Shown piece after piece: positions 17,775 through 27,156 of a stretch of DNA of 62,348 nucleotides. Source of the DNA: Candidatus Megaera endosymbiont of Nemacystus decipiens (GTDB lineage Bacteria > Pseudomonadota > Alphaproteobacteria > Rickettsiales > Rickettsiaceae). The stretch spans positions 27,756 through 90,103 of the forward strand of contig DAOTRE010000005.1 of the NCBI GenBank assembly GCA_030036605.1. The letters are read 5' to 3'. The notes below the pieces were generated by a model. The model had not been told where the DNA came from. It was given only the letters and a program-made list of their open reading frames with translations, and did not search any database. A program made the position numbers and the translations under genes. The number at the start of each line of letters is the position of its first letter. Position 1 is the first letter of the stretch.

Positions 17775-18038
17775 ATGATGAGCAATAGTCAACTTATATT
17801 TAAGAAAAAACTTCTTTATCAAAGCCAAAATCGAGGGTGCAAAGAAACAGATCTCATAATAGGCAGCTTTACAAAAAAATATATTGATACTATGAATAGC
17901 AAGGATCTACAAGAACTGCAAACTATACTCAAAATTAATGATACAGATTTTTATGATTGGTATACAAAGAAAAAACCTCTTCCTAAAAATTATCATTCGT
18001 CGTTAATGCATAAACTACTCAGTTTCATACCAAATTGA
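17775..18038 (+). CDS. sdhE: FAD assembly factor SdhE (succinate dehydrogenase flavinylation)
   Basis: An 87-residue protein of the SdhE/Sdh5/YgfY (DUF339) family. The conserved core is visible: KLLYQSQNRGCKETDLIIGSF (the RGxxE-type motif near residue 20), then a helical region ending FYDWYTKKKPLP. SdhE helps attach FAD covalently to SdhA. In alphaproteobacteria it is commonly linked to recG and mfd; here mfd follows 3 bp after its stop and recG is absent. Length is normal. Confidence 0.9.
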   Translation: MMSNSQLIFKKKLLYQSQNRGCKETDLIIGSFTKKYIDTMNSKDLQELQTILKINDTDFYDWYTKKKPLPKNYHSSLMHKLLSFIPN

Positions 18039-18041
18039 TTT

Positions 18042-21000
18042 ATGAAAATTAATATCCCTACCTCTGCAAAGGCATATTATGCTTCAAAGATGTTCTTTTC
18101 AAATCCACAAAATATCATCGTTTGTTATTCAAATGAAGAAGATGCAAATACTGGATATCAACAATTAATACATTATGGGTGTCGTGATGTTTTTCATTTA
18201 CCTCTTTTAAAAAACAACCCGTACGATCACATATCACAAGCAAAACATCATATATCTAAAAGAGCTAGAATATTAGCGCAAATTGCAACTAGCCGGCAAC
18301 CTAAAATTATTGTTATTAGCGCTGAAAATTTGTTGTTAAAAATACCCAGCTTTGATATCTTTACAAAGTCTATAATGAAGATTTCTGCAGGTGATAAGAT
18401 AGGCCCTGATAAAGTTATTGACTTTCTTGTATATAATGGATATTGCAGAGCATCCAGCGCTATTGAAGATGGTGAATTTGCAGTGCGCGGTGAGATTATT
18501 GATATAGCAACCACAAATAATGAGGGTTACAGAATAAATTTCGGTTGGGATAATATTGAAAACATTAGAAGGTACGACAGCTACACCCAAATATCTAGTG
18601 AACACTTAGCAGAAATCACGCTTTTTTGCGCGAATGAAACGCTAATAAATACCAATACAATTAGTAATTTTAAAAAAAACTTTCTTGCTACTTTTGGAGC
18701 AAACCACGTAAACAGCAGCCTTTATCAATCAATTATTAATGGAATGCCGTATAATGGTTATGAGTATCTCACTCCATTATTTTATGATAAAATGAGTACT
18801 GTTAGCTCAGAGCTAGAATCACCAACCATCATTTACGATGCTCTATGCATAAAAAAGATTGAAGAGTACGACCAGCTATATCGTGATATATATCACTCTA
18901 GGCAATTGACTAACAAATCACAAGCAAGTTCATTTTACTATGCAATAGAACCTGATTTACTAATTAATAACTATCAAAAAACACGTGAATACCTTCAAAA
19001 AGAAACAAACATACATATCGACAAGTCTGCCACCCCTCTAGAACAATTCATCTCTGTTCCTCACATTACAAGCGAGGCAAAAATAAAGAAAAAAAGTGAA
19101 TTTGAAATATTATTTGAAATCATTGATAGATATAAAAAAACATCGATTATATTTTGTAATTCTTCAAAATCTTTAGATAGGATAAAAACCATCCTTACTA
19201 ATTATGAACGTTCATCTAACAAGATTGAATATATTCAAAAAGCTCAAAATCAATACATTAATTTGATAGTTTGTCCTATTACTCAGAGCTTTTCAGATAA
19301 CAAATATTTGTTTATATCTGAGTTTGATTTACTAGGTAGTAAGTTCTTACCCCGCAAAAAAATATCATCAAAAAAGAAGTTAGCAAATATGCTAACGGAA
19401 ATAGATAATATCACGCAAGGAGATCTCGTAGTTCACAAGGAACATGGAATTGGAATGTTTGATTCAATAGAAACATTATCAGTCGATAACATCAAGCATG
19501 ATTGCATAAAAATTTTATATGCGGATAAAAACATATTCTATTTGCCAGTTGAAAATATTAACCAATTAAAAAAACATGGCAATAATGATGTCCCGTTAGA
19601 TAAGCTAGGTCACGTAGAATGGCAAAAGCGTACCGCAAAACTTAAAAACAAGATTCGTGATATAGCTAAAAAATTACTACAAATCACTGCAAAACGCCAG
19701 CTAATACAAATAGAGCCAGTCCATGTCGAGGCATTGAGTTATGAAAATTTTTGTAAGGATTTTCCATATACTGAAACTGAAGACCAACAAACTGCCATTA
19801 ATGACATTCAAAATGACCTTACATCAGGTAAATTAATGGACAGATTGATTTGCGGCGATGTTGGATTTGGTAAAACAGAAGTTGCGATGCGAGCTACCTA
19901 TTTGGTCGCATCTAATATCAATACTGAAAAGGCACAAATCGCCATTATCTCGCCTACTACTATTTTATGTCGCCAGCATTACAAGAATTTTATGTCTCGT
20001 TTCAGAAACACAAAACTAAAAATAGCACAACTTTCTAGACTAATAAAACCTTCCGAAACTCGTAAAATTAAAACTCAAATGGAGGAAGGTGAGATCGATA
20101 TTGTAATTGGTACACACTCTTTACTAGCTGGTGGTATCAAATTTAAAAATCTTAAAATGGTAATAATAGATGAAGAGCAGCATTTTGGTGTGACACAAAA
20201 AGAAAAGTTAAAAAGATTAAAAATTGGCACGCATGTCTTGTCAATATCTGCTACACCTATCCCTCGCACTCTTCAAATGTCAATGGTTGGTATCAAAGAT
20301 TTAAGCCTTATAACCACCCCACCAATTGACCGGTTGCTAGTAAGAACTAATATTATTTCAAATGATGACGTGATCATCCGTGATGCTCTCATGAGAGAAA
20401 GACTTCGAGGAGGCTTAAGTTTTTATGTCACTCCTAGGATTAAAGATATTGAAACGATCACTAAACAACTAGATAAAATTGTACCTGAGCTAAATTATAG
20501 GGTTGCACATGGACAAATGAAACCTAGTGATATCGATAATATCATGAATGATTTTTGTGAAGAAAAATTTGATATATTAATCTCAACTACCATAATTGAG
20601 TCTGGAATCGATATAGAAAATGCAAATACTCTCATCATTAACAAAGCTGATATGCTTGGATTAAGCCAATTATATCAACTGCGCGGAAGAGTAGGAAGAG
20701 GTAAAAAACGTGGTTATGCTTATCTGGTATTGGAAGGAAAACAAATACGCAAACATTCTATTGAGAGATTAGAAATACTGCAAAACCTGGATAGTTTAGG
20801 AGCAGGCTTTTCAATTGCCTCACACGACATGGATCTAAGAGGTTTTGGTAACTTAGTTGGCGATGAGCAGTCTGGACACATAAAAGAGGTAGGGTCTGAG
20901 CTGTACCAAGAAATGTTAGATGAAGAAATTTTAAAACTAAAACAAAATAAAGAAATTAAAACAAATTTTGTTCCTAAAATTAACTTGAAAATACCTGTGT

Positions 21001-21401
21001 TAATACCAGAAAAATATATAGAAAATTCAGACTTACGTATGGCAATTTATCGCAAAGCAGGAAACATTGAATCTGCAGATGACATGCATAATTTTAAAAT
21101 TGAAATGGAAGACAGATTCGGACCAATACCATCAGAATTTCTTAACTTATTAAAAAGTGTTGAAATTCGTAACATATGCTTAAAATTGGGTATAGAATCA
21201 CTCGACAGTGGAAAGAATGGATTCGTGATAAAATTTAATGATAATTTTGACGTTGCTGGCGTTGTAATGCAATTTATCAACAAATACCCCAGAGATGCAA
21301 AAATAAAAGCGGGGAATAAATTGGTTTATCTTAAGCCATTAACTGAAAAAAGACTAATCTCTGATACTATGGAATTTTTAGCAAATTTTGAAGATAAATA
21401 G
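18042..21401 (+). CDS. mfd: Transcription-repair coupling factor
   Basis: A 1119-residue superfamily 2 translocase that removes RNA polymerase stalled at lesions and recruits UvrA. The N-terminal UvrB-homology part is followed by the RNA polymerase-interaction domain (LVVHKEHGIGMFDSIE, near residue 465), Walker A GDVGFGKTEVAMRA near 605, the DEEQ box (IIDEEQHFGV) near 710, the TRG/motif VI segment LRGRVGRGKKRGYAYLV near 880, and a C-terminal TRCF domain. All motifs are intact. It follows sdhE directly. Confidence 0.97.
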   Translation: MKINIPTSAKAYYASKMFFSNPQNIIVCYSNEEDANTGYQQLIHYGCRDVFHLPLLKNNPYDHISQAKHHISKRARILAQIATSRQPKIIVISAENLLLKIPSFDIFTKSIMKISAGDKIGPDKVIDFLVYNGYCRASSAIEDGEFAVRGEIIDIATTNNEGYRINFGWDNIENIRRYDSYTQISSEHLAEITLFCANETLINTNTISNFKKNFLATFGANHVNSSLYQSIINGMPYNGYEYLTPLFYDKMSTVSSELESPTIIYDALCIKKIEEYDQLYRDIYHSRQLTNKSQASSFYYAIEPDLLINNYQKTREYLQKETNIHIDKSATPLEQFISVPHITSEAKIKKKSEFEILFEIIDRYKKTSIIFCNSSKSLDRIKTILTNYERSSNKIEYIQKAQNQYINLIVCPITQSFSDNKYLFISEFDLLGSKFLPRKKISSKKKLANMLTEIDNITQGDLVVHKEHGIGMFDSIETLSVDNIKHDCIKILYADKNIFYLPVENINQLKKHGNNDVPLDKLGHVEWQKRTAKLKNKIRDIAKKLLQITAKRQLIQIEPVHVEALSYENFCKDFPYTETEDQQTAINDIQNDLTSGKLMDRLICGDVGFGKTEVAMRATYLVASNINTEKAQIAIISPTTILCRQHYKNFMSRFRNTKLKIAQLSRLIKPSETRKIKTQMEEGEIDIVIGTHSLLAGGIKFKNLKMVIIDEEQHFGVTQKEKLKRLKIGTHVLSISATPIPRTLQMSMVGIKDLSLITTPPIDRLLVRTNIISNDDVIIRDALMRERLRGGLSFYVTPRIKDIETITKQLDKIVPELNYRVAHGQMKPSDIDNIMNDFCEEKFDILISTTIIESGIDIENANTLIINKADMLGLSQLYQLRGRVGRGKKRGYAYLVLEGKQIRKHSIERLEILQNLDSLGAGFSIASHDMDLRGFGNLVGDEQSGHIKEVGSELYQEMLDEEILKLKQNKEIKTNFVPKINLKIPVLIPEKYIENSDLRMAIYRKAGNIESADDMHNFKIEMEDRFGPIPSEFLNLLKSVEIRNICLKLGIESLDSGKNGFVIKFNDNFDVAGVVMQFINKYPRDAKIKAGNKLVYLKPLTEKRLISDTMEFLANFEDK

Positions 21402-21428
21402 AACTCGGGCTAATGAAAGTGGCAAAAC

Positions 21429-21464
21429 CTAGATAGTAATCTACAATACTATAAAATAATCTAG
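21429..21464 (-). terminator. Possible terminator hairpin of the mla genes
   Basis: ATAGTA and TACTAT (21433-21438 and 21447-21452) pair, with an outer CTAGAT/ATCTAG-type imperfect extension, and the minus strand continues GTTTTG. It lies at the mlaC stop, in the short convergent gap with mfd. It is weak in G/C. Confidence 0.3.
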
Positions 21465-22075
21465 CTTTTGCTTTTTTCTTTTAAGTCTTGTATTAGAAAA
21501 TCAAATCCTTTTGTTGATAAGATATGTTGGAATTCAGACCTTTGAGAGTCAATAATACTAACACCTTCGACTATAACATCGCCCACTAGGTAATTTTTTT
21601 GATCACCTTTCTCAATCTCGTGAATCAAGTATTTTACAATTGTTTTTGTATTATCTTGTGGGTTTACTATTTCAGTATCAACTATAAATAAATCATTATC
21701 AATATCTTTAACTCTTACAAGCACACCTTTTTCACCGTTATAGCTGCTTACCAAACTAGAGTATGAGTTAACTACAAAATCAGCATAGACTTCTTCAAAA
21801 CCTTCCATCTGAGATTTTGAAAGCTTCCTCCCTGCTCTTCCAAGGGTTTGTTTTGCCATCCATTTAGAATGTAAATGTTCTCTAATTATTTCAGCAACCT
21901 TAATTTTAAGCTGGTCTTTATTTATGCTATCATCTTGAAACAAGACATATGTCTGTTCTAAAAAATCCTCAACATAATCTTCTAGTTGTTTTTTATCACT
22001 AGTATAATCCGCTGCAAATAGAGGATTATAGGAAAAAAACAAACACATTAATAACGTAACAATTTTTTTTGTCAT
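21461..22075 (-). CDS. mlaC: MlaC/Ttg2D family phospholipid-binding periplasmic protein
   Basis: A 204-residue protein with a clear signal peptide (MTKKIVTLLMCLFFSYNPLFA, cleavage near residue 21) and the Tol_Tol_Ttg2 fold signatures: WMAKQTLGRAGRKLS, MEGFEEVYADFVVNSYSSLV, and the C-terminal VSIIDSQRSEFQHILSTKGF. MlaC carries phospholipids through the periplasm between the outer membrane MlaA complex and the inner membrane MlaFEDB transporter. It lies 88 bp after mlaA on the same strand. The MlaFED transporter genes are not in the window. Confidence 0.9.
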   Translation of the reverse strand: MTKKIVTLLMCLFFSYNPLFAADYTSDKKQLEDYVEDFLEQTYVLFQDDSINKDQLKIKVAEIIREHLHSKWMAKQTLGRAGRKLSKSQMEGFEEVYADFVVNSYSSLVSSYNGEKGVLVRVKDIDNDLFIVDTEIVNPQDNTKTIVKYLIHEIEKGDQKNYLVGDVIVEGVSIIDSQRSEFQHILSTKGFDFLIQDLKEKSKS

Positions 22076-22163
22076 ACTTGATACTCTTGATAATTTTTAA
22101 TAATTACTAAACGACCAAGTAATAATATGTAACATTTCGTAATTAGTCTAGTTATTTATTTAT

Positions 22164-22898
22164 CTACCTACATAGATAATTATTGGGATATTGCATTTTC
22201 GATTCTCTTTCATTTAATATTGCATTACGAATTGCAATATAAGGATCCAAAGAATGAGCTTCTACGTAATCAGTAAATGGAATATTTTTATGCCTAAAAT
22301 GCACAACATTAGTACCAAATTCTGCTATTTTCACATTATCGTTTGTTAAATAAGTCATCGGGCTAGTAAAATAATCGAACGCTACAAAACTACCGGCATC
22401 ACGAGCGCTATATCCACCTAAAATTGGTAGTACAACATATGGACCAGCTCCTACACCGTAATATGCAAGTGTGTTGCTGAAATTTTGTGGCTTTGCTTCT
22501 AAGCCAAACTTAGAAGCAATGTCAAACATACCACCAATTCCAAGAGTAGAATTCAACACAAAACGCCAAAAAGTTTTAAGCGCACCTTCTGAATTACCTT
22601 GTATAGAGTAGTTAACACTGGATAATGGCTCTTTCATATTAAGCAAAAAAGAATTAACTCTTGCTCTACTATAGTCATTTGTAACAGTGCCGTAAGCTTT
22701 TGCAATTGGTCTGAATATTGCTCTATCCAAAACACTATTAAAAAAGAAAATTTTACGATTCAAATTTTCATAAGGATCATATATAGCGCATTTGTTATCA
22801 ATTGACGCATAGCTATAGTTATAATCATCAGCTACTTCAGCATAGACAATTGAATTAAAAAACAACAGGGTTAAAAAAAGATAACAACGTTTAAACAT
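22164..22898 (-). CDS. mlaA: MlaA/VacJ family outer membrane lipid asymmetry protein
   Basis: A 244-residue MlaA homologue. The family signatures DPYENLNRKIFFFNSVLDRAI near residue 40, NSTLGIGGMFDIAS near 116, and GPYVVLPILGGYSARDAGSF near 150 are intact. MlaA removes misplaced phospholipids from the outer leaflet of the outer membrane. The N-terminus (MFKRCYLFLTLLFFNSIVYAEV) is a signal peptide but has no lipobox cysteine at the cleavage site, whereas Escherichia coli MlaA is a lipoprotein. It lies between the methyltransferase (15 bp) and mlaC. Confidence 0.9.
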   Translation of the reverse strand: MFKRCYLFLTLLFFNSIVYAEVADDYNYSYASIDNKCAIYDPYENLNRKIFFFNSVLDRAIFRPIAKAYGTVTNDYSRARVNSFLLNMKEPLSSVNYSIQGNSEGALKTFWRFVLNSTLGIGGMFDIASKFGLEAKPQNFSNTLAYYGVGAGPYVVLPILGGYSARDAGSFVAFDYFTSPMTYLTNDNVKIAEFGTNVVHFRHKNIPFTDYVEAHSLDPYIAIRNAILNERESKMQYPNNYLCR

Positions 22899-22913
22899 AC
22901 AAAACCAGTAATT

Positions 22914-23897
22914 TTATTTACAGCAAATGAATATATTGTAATTTACTCCATTGTCCAATGGAAAATGGGTTTTAGATAAAATTATAAATTTATTTTTAGT
23001 CAAAAATAACTCGATTTCACTTTTATTATAAGAATATTCCAATAACTGAAAATTGCAATGAGTCCGTTTTGCATCTCTTAAAACAAAAGCAAAATAACCT
23101 TTTTCTTTTAACAAGTCATAAATTTTTTTGAAAAAATTAGATAAATCTGAATAATACGAAAAACCCTCTAAACTGAATATAGCATCAAATTTTCGTTGGC
23201 AATTTTTAATATATTCCTCAGCTGGCATGCAATGTAATTCATCTTGTAGCTTTTTACCTGAATAATGTATTGTTTGTAATTTTATTAATTGCCTAGATAG
23301 TTCAGTACTAATAAGTTTAAAATTATTTTGCAGACGTAAAGATAACTCGTTACTTAAAATACCATCAGCACTTCCAAATTCAGCTATCGCATAGCTTGAA
23401 GGTAAATTTGTAGCTTGCTTTAAAAAATTTTTTACTAATATTTTTACAATATCATGCCTTTGATCCTGAAATTTATTTACATAATCTTTAGGGATTAACT
23501 CTCTTCTTAAAGAATAAATAGAAGTAGGAACTACAGTTATATTATCAAATTTTTTAATAAATCTGGCTAGCTCTTTGTCCACACCATCACGATTGATATA
23601 TTTTTTCGCCTCTTTAAAATCATTATTCAATACATAACTCCACAAAAGCCAGTAGCTAGCTATTTTATTACCCGGATCTAAGAATTTATCCACTAATTTA
23701 AATCGTAAAATAGCATCACTAATATTGCCTCTTTGAATATGTAACTTCCCTAAGTTTAGATTACTTGTCTTAAGATTGCTTAACTTGTTAATAAAATTTT
23801 TTACCTTGGAAATTAATTTTTTTAAAATTTTACTACAACAAGAGCCGACTTTCACCAATTTGTTAGGTGTTTTTTTAAGAAATGCTAGATAGCTCAT
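22914..23897 (-). CDS. Predicted SAM-dependent methyltransferase with N-terminal TPR-like region
   Basis: A 327-residue protein. Residues about 40-130 are helical and TPR-like (NLGKLHIQRGNISDAILRFKLVD). Residues about 165-327 look like a class I methyltransferase: AIAEFGSADGILSNELS is the glycine-rich SAM motif I, STELSRQL motif II, FDAIFSLEGFSYY motif IV, and FFKKIYDLLKEKGYFAFVLRD motif V/VI. The substrate is unknown. It precedes mlaA with a 15-bp gap, so an envelope-related role is possible but not shown. The first 35 residues are lysine-rich. Confidence 0.6.
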   Translation of the reverse strand: MSYLAFLKKTPNKLVKVGSCCSKILKKLISKVKNFINKLSNLKTSNLNLGKLHIQRGNISDAILRFKLVDKFLDPGNKIASYWLLWSYVLNNDFKEAKKYINRDGVDKELARFIKKFDNITVVPTSIYSLRRELIPKDYVNKFQDQRHDIVKILVKNFLKQATNLPSSYAIAEFGSADGILSNELSLRLQNNFKLISTELSRQLIKLQTIHYSGKKLQDELHCMPAEEYIKNCQRKFDAIFSLEGFSYYSDLSNFFKKIYDLLKEKGYFAFVLRDAKRTHCNFQLLEYSYNKSEIELFLTKNKFIILSKTHFPLDNGVNYNIFICCK

Positions 23898-24005
23898 ACT
23901 ATTAGAGATATAATTTTAATTGATTATTGAATTTTTTCATATAACTTACTGAATATCAAATAAAAATCATACGTAAAAAAATAAAAATTTTAAGGTATCA
24001 AATTT

Positions 24006-25211
24006 ATGTCATTATTAGCAAATCGCCTTTCTAAAATAAAACCTTCTGCTACGCTTGCCGTAAGCACAAAAGCAAAAGAACTTAAGGATAAAGGAGTTGA
24101 TATAATCTCCTTAGCTGCTGGCGAACCAGATTTTGATACTCCATTAAATATAAAACAAGCTGCAATAAAAGGAATCAAGGAAGGTAATACTAAATATACA
24201 CCTGTAACAGGAACTACTGAACTAAGGCAAGCTGTTTGCAACAAATTTCAAAAAGAAAATGGATTATCTTATAACACAAACGAAGTAATAGTTAGCACTG
24301 GAGGGAAACAAGTTATATATAACCTTTTCATGGCTACCTTAAATGAGGGGGATGAGGTAATAATTCCTGCTCCTTACTGGGTCTCTTATCCCGATATGGT
24401 GCTACTTTCTGGAGCAAATCCCATAATAGTTAAATCTGATATAAAAGATAATTTTAAACCAAAACTATCTGACATTGAAAATGCAATTACTCCAAAAACT
24501 AAATGGCTAATATTAAATTCTCCCAGCAATCCTTCTGGTGCAATATATGATAAAGAATATCTACTAAAAATATTAGAACTAGCAAAAAAGTACCCCCATC
24601 TACATATTATGACAGACGACATATATGAACACATAATATTTGACGAAGCTAAATTTTTTACAATAGCATCTCTTGCTTCAGAAGAAATAAGAAAACGTAT
24701 TTTTATAGTTAATGGAGTTTCCAAAGCTTATTCCATGACTGGTTGGAGAATTGGTTACGGCGCAGGAGATGAGTCTATAATTAAAGCTATGTCTATAATA
24801 CAATCTCAAAGTACATCAAACCCTTCCTCCATAAGCCAAGTAGCAGCTCTTGAAGCTCTCTCAGGAGACCAAAAATCAGTGCTAAGTTCTATATCAGAAT
24901 TTCAAGAAAAACGTGATTTGGTCATTTCACTTCTGAGCCAAATAAAGGAATTAGATTGCTACAAGCCTAGTGGAGCTTTTTATTTGTTCCCAAAATGCAG
25001 CCAGTTGTTTGGCAAAAAAACGCCTAAAAATATGATTATTAACTCAAGCGCAGAGCTTGCTACATATTTACTTGAAAAAGCAAATGTTGCTGTTGTTCCA
25101 GGCGTTGCTTTCGGTATGGACGAGCATTTTAGAATATCATATGCAACTTCTAAAGACCTTTTAAAAGAAGCCTGCTTACGAATTAAAAATGCAATTTCTG
25201 AGTTATCATAA
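24006..25211 (+). CDS. aspC: Aspartate aminotransferase (class I PLP enzyme)
   Basis: A 401-residue type I fold aminotransferase. Clear features are AAGEPDFDTP near residue 37, the PLP-contacting LNSPSNPSGAIY near 173, IMTDDIYEHI with the conserved Asp, the Schiff-base lysine in VNGVSKAYSMTGWRIGYG near 238, and FRISYATS near the end with the carboxylate-binding arginine. It belongs to the I-gamma/1-beta group typical of alphaproteobacteria, some members of which also act on prephenate. It starts the plus-strand run aspC-DUF374-waaA-lpxK, and only 2 bp separate it from the next gene. Confidence 0.93.
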   Translation: MSLLANRLSKIKPSATLAVSTKAKELKDKGVDIISLAAGEPDFDTPLNIKQAAIKGIKEGNTKYTPVTGTTELRQAVCNKFQKENGLSYNTNEVIVSTGGKQVIYNLFMATLNEGDEVIIPAPYWVSYPDMVLLSGANPIIVKSDIKDNFKPKLSDIENAITPKTKWLILNSPSNPSGAIYDKEYLLKILELAKKYPHLHIMTDDIYEHIIFDEAKFFTIASLASEEIRKRIFIVNGVSKAYSMTGWRIGYGAGDESIIKAMSIIQSQSTSNPSSISQVAALEALSGDQKSVLSSISEFQEKRDLVISLLSQIKELDCYKPSGAFYLFPKCSQLFGKKTPKNMIINSSAELATYLLEKANVAVVPGVAFGMDEHFRISYATSKDLLKEACLRIKNAISELS

Positions 25212-25213
25212 AA

Positions 25214-25891
25214 ATGTTTAAAAAACGAATTAAACATCTTTTTAAAAATAAGTATGTGCAATATATTTTAGCCTGCTTATTATATTGCTATTTAATATTA
25301 GTATATAAAACTTCTAAGTGGGTAATAAAATGGGAAGATAGCGAACTAGAAAAAAAAATTCCTGATATTAATGGTTGTTTTATATCATTTTGGCATAATC
25401 GTCTAGCTTTTGGGATACATATTTTCAGAAACTACAAAAAAATCCATGCTTTGGTTTCTTCTCACAGTGACGGGAAAATAATAGCTAGTGTGATACGCAT
25501 TGCAAAACACAAAACGATTAATGGATCTAGTAATAAAAATGCTCAATCTGCCCTAAAATCTATAATAAAAAAGCTTGAATCAGGAGAAAAAATCATAATT
25601 ACCCCTGATGGACCACGGGGACCTTTATATGAAATAAATAGTAATATTACTAGAATTGCACATAAATATAATAAGCCTATAATACCTATGTCTTGTATAT
25701 CAAACAAGTACTTTGAGTTAAAAAGTTGGGATAAAATGCTTATACCTAAGCCTTTTAGCAAAATATATGTTATATTTGGTAAAGCGGTTAGTCTATCACA
25801 AGATGATAAAAAAAATAAAGATTTATTAAAAAACGATATGATGAGATTATCAGAAACAGCGAAGCTGCAGTTAAAGCAAAGGGAGATGTAG
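25214..25891 (+). CDS. DUF374 lysophospholipid/lipid A acyltransferase family protein
   Basis: A 225-residue protein of the DUF374 (LPLAT-like) family, with an N-terminal membrane segment (about 12-30). The acyltransferase pattern is visible as FISFWHNRLAFG near residue 55 (catalytic H-N/D context), SSHSDGKII near 75, and ITPDGPRGPLYE near 130. Members are usually encoded next to waaA and are thought to acylate lipid A or phospholipid. Here the gene overlaps waaA by one base, so a lipid A role is the best guess. Confidence 0.78.
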   Translation: MFKKRIKHLFKNKYVQYILACLLYCYLILVYKTSKWVIKWEDSELEKKIPDINGCFISFWHNRLAFGIHIFRNYKKIHALVSSHSDGKIIASVIRIAKHKTINGSSNKNAQSALKSIIKKLESGEKIIITPDGPRGPLYEINSNITRIAHKYNKPIIPMSCISNKYFELKSWDKMLIPKPFSKIYVIFGKAVSLSQDDKKNKDLLKNDMMRLSETAKLQLKQREM

Positions 25892-27156
25892 TGAAAATTA
25901 TTTATATTTACAATATTATAAATTCATTGCTAATACCTGTATATATGGTCCTTGCGTTAATAAGGATTGTTGCAAAAAAAGATACTATTGATTCAGTGAA
26001 GCAAAGATTTGGTATATATAAAAAATCAAGGCCAAAAGGCAATTTATTATGGATACATGCCGCTAGCCTTGGAGAGTCTATGGTTGCTACTACTTTAATT
26101 GAGCTTATTGCAGCGAAATATCCAAATTATAAGTTTCTTATCACCACTACTACACTCTCTTCCCGTAAAATTTTAAAAAAACACTTGGGACGCAAAGTTA
26201 TACATCAATTTGTACCAGTAGATAGCTTTTTTATAGTAAAAAGATTTATCAATTATTGGAAACCAAATTTGGCTCTGTTTGTTGAATCTGAATTGTGGCC
26301 AAGTCTTATTCACATAGCAAGTCAAAAATGTGATTTATTGTTAATAAATGCAAGACTTTCTAATAATTCATATAATAAATGGCAAAAACGAAAAGCTATT
26401 TTTTATCAAATCACCTCCTACTTTAAAAGTGTCATTACACAGAGTGAAAACGACTTGCTTAAATTCAAGAGCCTTGGATGCAAAACTGCAATCAATTTAG
26501 GCAACTTAAAATTCGCCAACAAAGAACTTGAAATTAACGAATCTAAACTCTTGAAGCTACAAGAAAATGTTAAAGATAAACCTATATTAGTTGTTGCTAG
26601 TAGTCATTCTGAGGATGAGAAAATTTTCCTAAAATTCATTGCTCAATCTAAAAAAGCTGGTTTAAATTATTATCCTATAATCGTACTCCGGCACCCGCAT
26701 CGTAGAAATGAGCTCACAAAACTCTGTAAGAAAATTGGCATAACATGTGCATTGCGCTCCGAAACAAAAACTAACTTTTTAAAAAAAGATCTTTACATAG
26801 TTGATACGTTCTCCGAACTAGGTCTATTCTACCAAATAGCTTATGCTGTTTTTGTTGGAGGATCATTTAAAAGAGGAGGTCATAATATCGTAGAACCGGC
26901 CTATTTTGATAACATAGTTTTATTTGGCCCTGACATTAGCAATTTCCAAGACATCGCCAATGAAATGATATCGAGTAATGCAGCAATACAAATATCTGAT
27001 ATTAAAGAGCTGTCGGAAAAAATCCAATATGTTTTTAATAGTCGTAATCATAAAAAAATGAAAACATATAGAGAAAATGCTCTGCAATATGTTAGTGGAC
27101 GTACAAAAATCTCTGAGGATTATATAAAACATATAAGCAAATTTCTTGATGATTAA
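25891..27156 (+). CDS. waaA: 3-deoxy-D-manno-octulosonic acid (Kdo) transferase
   Basis: A 421-residue GT30 enzyme that adds Kdo to lipid A precursor (lipid IVA). It starts at GTG 25891, overlapping the previous stop by one base, after a GGGAG ribosome-binding site. An N-terminal membrane anchor (about 5-22) precedes the Glycos_transf_N domain with LLWIHAASLGESMV near residue 50 and ALFVESELWPSLIH near 130. The C-terminal half has VASSHSEDE and the donor-binding VGGSFKRGGHNIVEPA near 330. Presence of waaA shows an LPS with inner core Kdo. Confidence 0.93.
   Translation: MKIIYIYNIINSLLIPVYMVLALIRIVAKKDTIDSVKQRFGIYKKSRPKGNLLWIHAASLGESMVATTLIELIAAKYPNYKFLITTTTLSSRKILKKHLGRKVIHQFVPVDSFFIVKRFINYWKPNLALFVESELWPSLIHIASQKCDLLLINARLSNNSYNKWQKRKAIFYQITSYFKSVITQSENDLLKFKSLGCKTAINLGNLKFANKELEINESKLLKLQENVKDKPILVVASSHSEDEKIFLKFIAQSKKAGLNYYPIIVLRHPHRRNELTKLCKKIGITCALRSETKTNFLKKDLYIVDTFSELGLFYQIAYAVFVGGSFKRGGHNIVEPAYFDNIVLFGPDISNFQDIANEMISSNAAIQISDIKELSEKIQYVFNSRNHKKMKTYRENALQYVSGRTKISEDYIKHISKFLDD

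Noticed and set aside
21431..21446. TAATCTACAATA resembling the end of the family 1 element
   Set aside because: Only about 12 bp match, with no second end nearby; it is better explained by the local hairpin after mlaC.
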